Of a stretch of DNA of 64,000 nucleotides, positions 41,377-50,196 are shown piece after piece. Made by a program: the position numbers and the translations under genes. Numbering within the stretch: the first letter of the stretch is position 1; each line of letters begins with the position of its first letter. The DNA is from Marchantia polymorpha subsp. ruderalis (Eukaryota; Streptophyta; Marchantiopsida; Marchantiales; Marchantiaceae), in the NCBI GenBank assembly GCA_037833965.1, contig AP031358.1, positions 6,022,001-6,086,000 on the forward strand, given 5' to 3'. The notes below the pieces were generated by a model. The model saw only the letters and a program-made list of their open reading frames with translations, was not told where the DNA came from and searched no databases.

Positions 41377-42275
41377 AGCACCTTCGCAGGCAGCACACGT
41401 CGACGACGTGCAGCCCTACTCGGGTCAGTCGCCGACGCAATCAATGGCGATTGAAATTCTCCACTCGGATGATGACGACGGAGGCTCCACCGAAGAAATG
41501 TCAGGAGCAGGGGATACCGAGGAGGAGGAGGAGGAAGTTGTTGGAGCGCCGGCGGCGGCGCTCTCAAAGCAGGTGATTCCGTTGCTGAGGTACTTGGATC
41601 GCAAAATCGATAAATACGCCGACCCACTTCAGCCGGGATCTTACATCGAATTAGTGCGCAGGCGGACTCGCACTAAAGTCCACACCAGCAAGCTACTAGC
41701 TAGAGTGGACCAGGAGTTGAGGGAATTGAAGGAGAAGCATGAATGCTTGTGGGGTCAGTATAAACTCAATCAGAAATTCTACAAGTACTCCGAAAAGGTG
41801 AGGGATGAGAAATTGGAAGAGCTCACCAAGGAGCAGGTGAAGGTCACTGAAGCACTAATTTCTGAACAGGCCCAGAATCGGATTTTGTCAGAGGAGCTCG
41901 TGCGACAGACGCGGTTGTTAGAGCAGTGTCAGCTCGCAGGACAGGCGGATGAGGATTTAATCCGCAGGCTACAGTCAGAGTGTGGCGAATTGAGAGCGCA
42001 ACGTGCTGAGGCCGAATCGCAATTAGTGGTAATTGAAGAGGATCGCAGGCAGGAGGCAGATCGCAGAAAGGTGGAGACGGCGAGGCGTGTCGCCCACTGT
42101 CTCAAGGGCTACGCCCACTGGGAAGTGGCGGCGTAGGAGAAACTCACACTGCGTGAGTTAGAGCTTCGTGCAGCCGGGTTGTTGACAGGTGACAGTAGGA
42201 GTCGGCGGAAGGTGGCGAAGAAGTTAGACTCTTTTTTGTCGAAGGTGCGGGATACCATGTCCACTGCGTTGCGGC
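41377..42275 (+). repeat. Family A LTR fragment, diverged
   Basis: Matches the ORF segment from PSQAAHVDDVQPYSGQSP through the coiled coil and GYAHWEV. It is visibly more diverged from the other A copies than they are from each other, so it is one of the oldest family A pieces here. The ORF remnant in it is a fossil. It ends where a full LTR starts at 42276. Confidence 0.85.
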
Positions 42276-43521
42276 TGTGGTACCCCACTTTTGGTAAATT
42301 TGAGGAAATTAAAACATTTTTGAAAAAAACTGTACCCTGGCAGCATTGTAAATAGCCTTCGGTACATCAAAACAGAGTGAATCCGGAAGATCGCGGGGAT
42401 TCTCGAGGGATCTTGTAGAATCTAGGATTTGGGGTGCAGCAGTAAGGATGGGCACCACCCTCCCTGCGAGCTCTGCAGTTAGGATCCCTGCGACGCAAGG
42501 CGCAAAACCCGCCTTCGGAGGTTGCGTCCGCGGCGTTAGGGAAATCCTTCATAATTAGGTCAACCCTCGGGCGCCTTGACCAAGTTAGGGTCTCGTTGGA
42601 AAGAGCTCAACGCACTAATTCCAACGAGTCCAAGAACGCTTGGAACGGATGAGGACTTAGGGAGTTATCACTATTGGAAGATACGTAGACGTTCGCCTTC
42701 GGCGGAAGGAGTTCGCCACCGGCGGGAATTCCGCCTACGCGGAAGGGGGAATCAAGTTTTGTCCTATGCGCGGACGAAGGAAGTTGGCCTGTGCACAGGC
42801 GAAGTAGGGTTTGGGGAGGCGCGAAGTCCGCCTACGCACAGGCGTTCGCCTGTGCACAGGCGCTTCGGCGTCGGCGGAAAATCCGCCTTGGGCCCTAGAA
42901 ATGCGCCTTGTGAGGTAGAAAGTGTACGGCGCCTTCTGCGCCAGCGCGGCGCCGCGGACGAGCAAGGAGCCGCCAGAGTAATCAAATCCGTACGGACCAT
43001 GCGGACGGGACGGGTGGATGCGCTCTTGGACGGACGGAGTGCGGCGGCGGAAGCGCCGACGAAGAGACAAGGAACGGACAGACTGGACGGAGACGGCTGA
43101 CCACGGTCAACGCCTTCCGCGCCAGCGCGACGCCGCGCACGGAATTCGCCTGCGCACAGGCGAGCGCCTGTGCACAGGAGGATGAAGTTCCGCACCGGCG
43201 CTGGATCCGCCGAGGCTCCTGCCTGCGCACAGGCAGGAGTTGAATTTTTGTCCGACATGCGGACACACGCGTCAAGGCAGAAGGAGATTGGCCGAGGGGC
43301 GGTACGAACAAATGTACCGCGCAAGGCGGAAAACTCGCCTTCAGCGCTACGCCCCCATGTCCGCAGGGCGACACGCTCGCGGAGTTCAAATCCGCCAATT
43401 CGAGCGTGAGAGTTTAATCGACGACGGCGGAGCGTGAAGCCGCGCGTGAGAGCGAAGACCGTTCCAGCGTACAGCCGGCGCGGCCATCAAGTGAGACGTT
43501 CTTCACGACCAAGAGCCGACC

Positions 43522-46500
43522 ATGACCTTCGACCGGGCGGCGGAGAACGTCCCATTCTTGAATTCGCGATTCCAATCTCTTGTGCGCGCTGCGCGCATCC
43601 ATCTGCTGGCTGCGGAACATTCTCGACGTCGTCGCTCAGGAGATTTCTTGTTGATTGAGGGAGAAGTGAGTGCGCGTGATTTGGAATTGAGGGCGATTAG
43701 AGTTTGCCGAGAGAGAAAGAAGCGCGGGCAGTGCGGAAGTAGAATGAGCGGGCGAGCGAACCCCAAGAACGCGATGACGAGACCGAGCAGATTGCGGATG
43801 GTGCCACTTCGCCTACCGCAGAACGGGCTGCGCGCTTTTGAGGAGCGCTTAATAGCAAGAAAGCTCGATTTCTTGCTATGGGGATGGAATTACATCTGCG
43901 CGAATATGGTGCGCGAGTGGCTAGAGCCACAGGGACCACCCTCGCGCGGATTGCGTCCGCATGTTGATCGGTGGACAGTCCAAGATTGGGCGCAGGCGTT
44001 GGGAAGATGTGCTGGCATGCCAGGGCATCTCCTTTTCGACAGTGAGAGCATCAAGGTGACCAAGCAAGAGGAGGCGCAATTTGTGGAGCTGTTCAAGACC
44101 GGGAGGTCTACCAAGAATGGGTACAGGACCCGTGATTACAAGGATCGATTTCGCCGGACTTTGTCCGCGGCGCTGATGCAATTACTGCAGCCGCACCGCG
44201 CCTGCTACATCACATTGTGGCAGGTCTCTTTTGTGGAGTGCGTCATCGAGGGAACTCCAATTCACTGGGCGAGCATCCTGCACAGGGTGATGCGACAGCA
44301 CGCGTTTGAGGAGAAGGGGGGAACTCTAAACCATCTTTCTCCTTTCCTCATCAATTTTTATCGACAGCGGAATTGTTTGACAGCGGCGGAGCTTGAACAT
44401 TTTCCGCCATTGTCCATCGACCATCCCGGGAAGTATGTGCGGGAGAACGAGGTCGACACGGATGCAGAGGAGTCACCGACTTCTACCCCATCAAGACGGA
44501 GGGACGAAGGGAGACACACCCCTGCAGCGCGAGTGCCGCGGAAGCGGCGATGGAGGGAAGAGTCTGAAGAGGAGCAGCATCAAGAACCCTCTGCTCCCAT
44601 TCGACCGCGGCCGCTGTGCGAGCCATACAGCCGGCCGAAGCAGAAGGCACGCAGACTGGTGTTACCAGCTGACAGTGCGGACACGGCGACGATTGCGACG
44701 GAGATAGGAAGTGCGTCGCCAGAGAGGCGAGAGGAAGCGCGGACGACCGCAGGAGTAGCGGGCCACGCTGCAACCTCGTCGGGAGAGAGGCCGCCTACGG
44801 GCCAAGGGCCTCCGGAGTTACCACGTGCGATGCGGACAGATGTTCCGTTTGCGCACAGGCGAACCTCCGCGGACGGACGAGCCTCCGCGGACCGGCGAAC
44901 ACAAGTGGACGTGGATCTACGCTTACGCGTGGGAAGGAGCAGTCCGCCTGTGCACAGGTCGCCTGTGCACAGGACACCTCCGCACGTGCCGCCTATGCAC
45001 AGGCAAGAATCACCCCCGTTCCAACGTAGGAAGGGGAAGGAGCCGGCGGAAGAACCGCCTACGAGACACCGGCCCTCGGGGCCAGACCCTCCGGCGCACC
45101 ACGCGCCGCAATTTGCGCCTTCGGCGCCAGGGCCTTCGAGCCGAGGAGATACGAGCAGAGAGCGTGCGGAGGCCGCACCATCGGCGGGAAGTCCGCCGAT
45201 AGATGCGCCTTCGGCGGTAGGGCCTATAGGCCAAGGAACATCGGGCGTGCGGCCCCCGGCCATGTCGCCTTCGGCGATAGATGTCCGCGGCGCTACGCCT
45301 GCGGCGGACAAGGCGCCGGCAAATGCGCCTGCGCACGGGCCGGGCACAGCCTCCACGGACCGATCAAGGGAGCAGCAGACGGAGGAGCGGAGTGACTGTC
45401 CGCGGGATGAAATCTCGATGCGCGATGCGCAATCAAACCCCGCGCAGCCACCCTCCGCTCAATCGCCTTCGGCGACGGACGGCGGCGACAGAGAGAATGC
45501 GGTAGGCAATCAACCAGCGAGCGACGGGGATGCCGCTCGGATACATTCGCCTTCCGCCTTAGACATTTTGGCGACGAGCAGCGAGGCTGCAGCCGTGCCT
45601 TCGCAGGCAGCACACGTCGAGGACGTGCAGCCCCACTCGGGGCAGTCGCCGACGCAATCAATGGCGACTGAAATTCTCCACTCGGATGATGACGACGGAG
45701 GCTCCACTGAAGAAATGTCAGGAGCAGAAGACACCGAGGAGGAGGAGGAGGAAATTGTTGGAGCGCCGGCGGCGGCGCTCTCTGAGCAGGTGATTCCGTT
45801 GCTGCGGTACTTGGATCGCAAGGTCGATAAATACGCCGACCCACTTCAGCCGGGATCTTACATTGAGTTAGTGCGCAGGCGGACTCGCACTAAAGTCCAC
45901 ACCAGCAAGCTATTAGCTAGAGTGGACCAGGAGTTGAGGGACTTGAAGGAGAAGCATGAGTGCTTGTGGGGTCAGTACAAGCTTAATCAGAAGTTCTACA
46001 AGCACACCGAGAAGATGAAGGATGAAAAACTGGGCGAGCTCACCAAGGAGCAGGTGAAGGTCAAGGAAGCACTCGATTCTGAGCAGGCCCAGAATCGGAT
46101 TTTGTCAGAGGAGCTCGTGCGACAGACGCGGTTGTTGGAACAATGTCAGCTCGCACGGCAGGCGGATGAAGAATTAATCCGCAGGTTACAGTCAGAGTGT
46201 GGCGAATTGAGGGCGCAACGTGCTGAAGCCGAATCACAATTAGTGATAATTGAAGAGGATCGCAGGAAGGAGGCGGATCGCACGAAGGTGGAGACGGCGA
46301 GGCGAGTCGCCCACTGCCTCAAGGGCTACGCCCACTGGGAAGTGAAGGCGCAGGAGAAACTCACACTGCGTGAGTTTGAACTGCGCGCAGCCGGGTTGTT
46401 GTCAGGCGACAGTAGGAGTCGGCGGAAGGTAGCAAAGAAGCTCGAAGCCTTTCTGTCGAAGGCACAGGATACCATGTCCGCCCTCGAAGGGGAGGTGTCC

Positions 46501-46641
46501 GCGGCGTTGCAGCGGTTGGGACTGCGCAGTCGAGCGGAAGAGTGGCAGGGTAGGGAGTTAGTGCGCGGCAGTCGGCCGCGCAGGAGACGTAGTACAGGTT
46601 CCGCGGAGTGTAGTGTAGCGTGGTTCCGTGCAGGCGTGTAG
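43522..46641 (+). CDS. LTR-encoded ORF, intact copy (1,039 aa)
   Basis: ATG at 43522, 1,246 bp into the LTR; stop 37 bp before the TATA box. It has the same domain order as the copy at 36763-39897: conserved head about 75-300, disordered region with a lower number of SPVHR repeats, acidic patch, coiled coil and basic tail ending CSVAWFRAGV. The ATG is the first in the frame and is shared by all complete copies, which supports this start. What drives it is unknown; the 1.25 kb of U3 upstream has no obvious TATA. It could be a trans-acting element protein or a captured host gene. No enzyme motif is seen. Confidence 0.78.
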   Translation: MTFDRAAENVPFLNSRFQSLVRAARIHLLAAEHSRRRRSGDFLLIEGEVSARDLELRAIRVCRERKKRGQCGSRMSGRANPKNAMTRPSRLRMVPLRLPQNGLRAFEERLIARKLDFLLWGWNYICANMVREWLEPQGPPSRGLRPHVDRWTVQDWAQALGRCAGMPGHLLFDSESIKVTKQEEAQFVELFKTGRSTKNGYRTRDYKDRFRRTLSAALMQLLQPHRACYITLWQVSFVECVIEGTPIHWASILHRVMRQHAFEEKGGTLNHLSPFLINFYRQRNCLTAAELEHFPPLSIDHPGKYVRENEVDTDAEESPTSTPSRRRDEGRHTPAARVPRKRRWREESEEEQHQEPSAPIRPRPLCEPYSRPKQKARRLVLPADSADTATIATEIGSASPERREEARTTAGVAGHAATSSGERPPTGQGPPELPRAMRTDVPFAHRRTSADGRASADRRTQVDVDLRLRVGRSSPPVHRSPVHRTPPHVPPMHRQESPPFQRRKGKEPAEEPPTRHRPSGPDPPAHHAPQFAPSAPGPSSRGDTSRERAEAAPSAGSPPIDAPSAVGPIGQGTSGVRPPAMSPSAIDVRGATPAADKAPANAPAHGPGTASTDRSREQQTEERSDCPRDEISMRDAQSNPAQPPSAQSPSATDGGDRENAVGNQPASDGDAARIHSPSALDILATSSEAAAVPSQAAHVEDVQPHSGQSPTQSMATEILHSDDDDGGSTEEMSGAEDTEEEEEEIVGAPAAALSEQVIPLLRYLDRKVDKYADPLQPGSYIELVRRRTRTKVHTSKLLARVDQELRDLKEKHECLWGQYKLNQKFYKHTEKMKDEKLGELTKEQVKVKEALDSEQAQNRILSEELVRQTRLLEQCQLARQADEELIRRLQSECGELRAQRAEAESQLVIIEEDRRKEADRTKVETARRVAHCLKGYAHWEVKAQEKLTLREFELRAAGLLSGDSRSRRKVAKKLEAFLSKAQDTMSALEGEVSAALQRLGLRSRAEEWQGRELVRGSRPRRRRSTGSAECSVAWFRAGV

Positions 46642-46677
46642 CGTAGTGCAGTGTAGTGTTAGGTAGGACTTAGAAGG

Positions 46678-46685
46678 TATAAAAT
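46678..46685 (+). promoter_or_regulatory. TATA box of family A LTR
   Basis: TATAAAAT at the conserved position just after the LTR ORF. Confidence 0.65.
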
Positions 46686-47644
46686 AGTTCCAGGCGTTTT
46701 GCCTGGGGTTCTTTCCCATCAGAAGTGCAGATCAGGAACCCATTTCCTTTGCGTGTTTGTGTCCTTGAGCTCTGTCACCACGCACGAGGAGTTACAACTT
46801 AGCGTTCCGCATTTTGTAGCTGAAGGCCTTCGGCCGAATGTTCAGAGCTAGTACATTGGTTAGAGACTTGAGTAGTTCGGATCTGCACCTGCGGGTGACT
46901 GCCGATGCTCAGAGCCAGTGACTAGTTAGATACTTGAACAATTTCGCCCCTACACCTTCGAGTGTTTCTTTCTGATTGTACTCCTTGGGATTTTTCCCCT
47001 GAATGCCAAAGTGAAGTTTTGCTGCTTCGTATAAGCCTTGGTTGTAAATTCAGGTTACGCTGCAGCAGGTGCCTTGAGGGTAACCCCTGTAGTATTTCTG
47101 GGAATGACAAGTGCCTGAGAATTCAAACTCTTCAATAGACTGTTGTTGTGTTACTGGAATGTTTCATAGTGAGTCCTTCAGTGTGGACCTGTGTTCTCTG
47201 CGCGTTTTGTGAGTTGAGAGTGTTGTTCACCGCGTCTGAGTGACTTCGATCCGAAGTAGGTAGTCCAAACCGGGTTTCCTACACTAGCAGCAAGCTAGTG
47301 GAAGCGTTGTAAAAGCCGGAGTTGGAAGTCACTGCCCGCAGCTTTGCCGAGTGTGCTCGTGAGAGACTTTCCCCCTGCAATCTTGAAGTAGAGGTCCTAA
47401 CGGATCTCTGGGTTGTGTTTCTGTAGTTTCAGGTGTGTGTGTGTGTTACGCTGCACTGTGCGACCTCCGAGTGCGCTCCGAGTGGACACTTGCAGTATTT
47501 CTGGGAGTGACAGTTGCCTGAGAATTCAAACTCCTCAATAGTCTGTTAAAACGTGACACTTTGTACCCTGTGTGTTCCTCTGTCCCTGTGGGTTCGACCT
47601 TTCTACCACTATATTGCAGTTTTAGCCTTTAGTGGGTTATTACA

Positions 47645-48207
47645 AGATTAAATCCTGGCATCTTTTCAGGTCTTCAGGAATTCATACATCAGATATGTGG
47701 TTAATACTAATTCTGGTGTAAAGACTTGCATAGCCCTTGTTTAGTTTTCTTCTTTTCATAGCTCGATGGGGTCTTTCATACTTTCCTGTTGCACTCGGGC
47801 CATTTTATGAATCAAACTTATTATACATATTTTAAGGAGAAAATTACTTGATGTGACACCTGCTTCACACAAATAGTTTATTGTTAACCATCTAGTATAG
47901 TTTATCTGATACTTTAATTGGAATTGTATGCCATCAGATAAAACTATACTTGATGACTTGATCCCACCTTTGAGCACAAAACTGTGCTCGCATGTCTTTT
48001 TACCTTTATGAGAGTTAAAATTTTGGATTTAAGCTCTTGCAAAATTATGCTTGGCGTTTTTTGAAAGTTTCTGCGAAATTAGAAGTTGGTGTGATGGTTA
48101 GGAGGCAAGAGGTGCGGAAGGAGGCCTTGGGGCAAGGTCTTCGGCGAAGTGCCTTCGGTGAAGTCCCTTCGGGAAGAGGCCTTCGGCGAAGAAGTGAAAC
48201 TCTCATA
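47645..48207. other. Low-copy AT-rich DNA, no gene seen
   Basis: Not LTR-derived as far as I can see. It holds only short open frames on either strand and no recognisable product. An imperfect inverted repeat is at 47894-47950. Near 48100-48200 it becomes rich in CTTCGGCGAAG-type hairpin motifs. Confidence 0.6.
47894..47950. repeat. Imperfect inverted repeat
   Basis: AGTATAGTTTATCTGAT (47894-47910) pairs with ATCAGATAAAACTATACT (47933-47950), a 17-bp stem with one bulge and a 22-nt loop. It could be a small hairpin or a MITE remnant; there are no flanking duplications that I can point to. Confidence 0.6.
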
Positions 48208-49100
48208 ACGTTTTCAATGTGTGACGCCTTGACTAAGTTAGTGTCTTGTTGGAAAGAGCTCGCGACGCTCGTTCCAACAAGACCAAGAACTCTTGAAAAG
48301 GATAAGGCATCACCCAGTTAGGAGCGGCGGAAGTTTCTGATATGGAGGGCCTTCGGCGGGTTGCGCATAGGCGGCCTGCGCATAGGCAAACGCCTTCGGC
48401 GGAAGGGTAAAACCGTGATAACGTTTTCAATTTTTAACGATTTGCGTTGGTTTGGGTCTCGTTGGAAAGGGCTCAACACGCTCGTTCTAACAAGCCCAAG
48501 AACGCTTGGAACGGATGAGGACTTAGGGAGTTATGACTATCGGAAGATACGTAGACGTTCGACTTCGGCGGAAGGAGTTCGCCTCCGCCGGGGATTCCAC
48601 CTATGCAGAAGAGAGTTCGACTTTTGTCCTATGCGCGGACGAACGACTTTGGCGGTTGCAGGCCTTCGGCGAAGCAGTAAAACCGGCATAACTTTTTCAA
48701 TTCTTAGCGGTTTGACTTGATTCGGGTCTTGTTGGAAAGAACCTGACGCGTTGGTTCCAACGAAACCAAGATCTCTTGAAACAGATCAGTCATCATTGAG
48801 TTATGAGCGTCGAAAGTGGCTGTCATGGTTAGGCGAGAGGCCTTCGGCCCAAGGCGGCCTACGCGTAGGCGGCCTGCATGTAGGACGCCTGCGCATAGGC
48901 AAACGCCTTCGGCGGAAGAGTAAAACCGTCATAACTTTCTCAATTCTTATCGGTTTGACTTAGTTAGGGGCTCGTTGGAAAGAACACAACACGCTTGTTC
49001 CAACGAGTTCAAGAAAGTTTCAAACGAAGCAGGGATCTATGAGTTATGGGCGTCGGGGGTGACTGTTTTGAATAGGCAAAGGTGCGGGAGGGCGTCTTCG
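48208..49100. repeat. Array of four degenerate 210-270 bp units related to LTR U3
   Basis: Units start at 48208, 48421, 48691 and 48934, each opening with ACGTTTTCAAT or ACTTTTTCAAT. Each then has a tract around CTCGTTGGAA...TTCCAACGAG, a GGGAGTTATG-like segment, CTTCGGCGGAAG hairpins and GCCTGCGCATAGGC-type palindromes. The same order occurs in the first 500 bp of the family A U3 (for example 17700-17900). The short open frames across it follow the repeats and are not supported as genes. Confidence 0.75.
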
Positions 49101-49501
49101 GTTGGAGGATGCCTTCGGCGGTGCGCGGAAGAAAATTTAGGATGGCGGATGTTGACGTGGTCATGAATAAAGACTATACAGGTGTGGCAGCGGCAGGGCA
49201 TGAAGTTGCACATGGGAGCCAGGCCGTTGCCCATCATCGCGGGAACGGCATTCACGCGGGCTGTGGGTGACTCGGCCCTTGAACGTTGGAGAGGAATTTT
49301 CGGCCTGGGGATAGAGATCGTGTGGTGTGCCATTGTGTGGAGACGCTGGTGGGATCGGTAGGAGGATAGAGTGTGGATGTGAATGATTTTCGCAGGGAAG
49401 TGGTAAGAATTAGGAGGGGAGTGTAGAGTGTTCGAGATAAGGAGGAAGCAACCTCTCGTGGGTGGAAAGTCGTATCGGAGAGTGAAATTAGATTGGGATC
49501 G

Positions 49502-49658
49502 GAGATTGAGGTGCGAAATCTGTGAGTGGGATCTGAGATTGAAGTGTAATCTGTGAGTGGAATCTGAGATTGAAGTGTAATCTGTGAGTGGTATCCGAGA
49601 TTGAAGTGTAATCTGTGAGTGGGATCCGAGATTGAAGTGTAATATGTGAGTGGGAGCT
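49502..49658. repeat. 31-bp minisatellite, five units
   Basis: Units of GAGATTGAAGTGTAATCTGT plus GAGTGGGATCT start at 49502, 49535, 49566, 49597 and 49628. The first is 33 bp, the next three exactly 31 bp. Confidence 0.9.
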
Positions 49659-50069
49659 AAGATCAGAGTGGAAGACCTGAGAATTGGAGCTGTGAGTGAA
49701 GCAAAATCTAAGACTGAAATCTGACAGTCGGGATCTGAATTTGGAACTGAAGATGGAGAGTTGAATCTGAGAGAGGAATCTGGTGGGGTCTTAAGGTGGA
49801 AGCTGAGAAATCGACACTGAAATATGAGTAGGAATTGGGAGTGGAACTCGGGGCTAGGATAGACCACAGCGGCTGTGGTATTGAGAAAGTCACCCGAAGT
49901 TGGGTTAGATCTTTATGTAACAAAGAGCTTGTCTGCTGCTCTAGTGGAGATAGCAGACAGCAAGTTATTATTTTCAGTTCTGGATAATTTTTCTGTGAAA
50001 GAGCAAGTGTTTATGATCTCATTGTCTTGAATACACTTTGACCACATGGTTGAGATCAGAGAAGTTAGA

Positions 50070-50150
50070 CTATGGGAGCTCGAACCCCCACCTGGACTAC
50101 AAACGCTGAAGGGTGGGGAGTTTAGGCTCACACCACCCAGGGCACATCGT
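50070..50150 (-). other. Possible SINE-like fragment with tRNA B box
   Basis: On the minus strand GGTTCGAGCTCCC resembles a pol III B box (GGTTCGANTCC), with GTGGTGTGAGCC about 55 bp upstream as a weak A-box candidate. No clear 3' end or target duplication is seen. Weak call. Confidence 0.2.
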
Positions 50151-50196
50151 GACCAAGTTCTAAATAAAATTCTTGAAATTTTATTATGCAAGCTAT

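Larger units (their letters stand above)
42276..47644 (+). repeat. Family A LTR (5,369 bp), flanks do not match
   Basis: Complete TG...CA LTR with no PBS or internal region on either side. The left flank is GCGGC (inside an A LTR fragment) and the right flank AGATT (non-LTR DNA), so there is no target-site duplication. Recombination between nested LTRs is the simplest explanation. It carries an open LTR ORF and a TATA box at 46678-46685. Confidence 0.92.
49101..50196. other. Low-copy DNA with a minisatellite, no gene supported
   Basis: G-rich on the plus strand. A 276-codon minus-strand frame (49037-49867) crosses the 31-bp minisatellite and is made of Ser/Leu/Pro-rich repeats, so it is more likely chance. 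Toward 50196 the DNA becomes AT-rich; a possible tRNA-derived box lies near 50085. Confidence 0.55.

Noticed and set aside
41132-42136. 334-codon frame that seems to join a family B LTR end to family A ORF
   Set aside because: It crosses an insertion junction at 41376; the join is chance reading across two elements, not a fusion gene.
47756-47977. 73-codon minus-strand frame in the low-copy DNA
   Set aside because: Short, AT-rich, and it spans the inverted repeat at 47894-47950; no recognisable protein.
49037-49867. 276-codon minus-strand frame
   Set aside because: It runs through a 31-bp minisatellite and a U3-like repeat, has Ser/Leu/Pro low complexity, and shows no domain.
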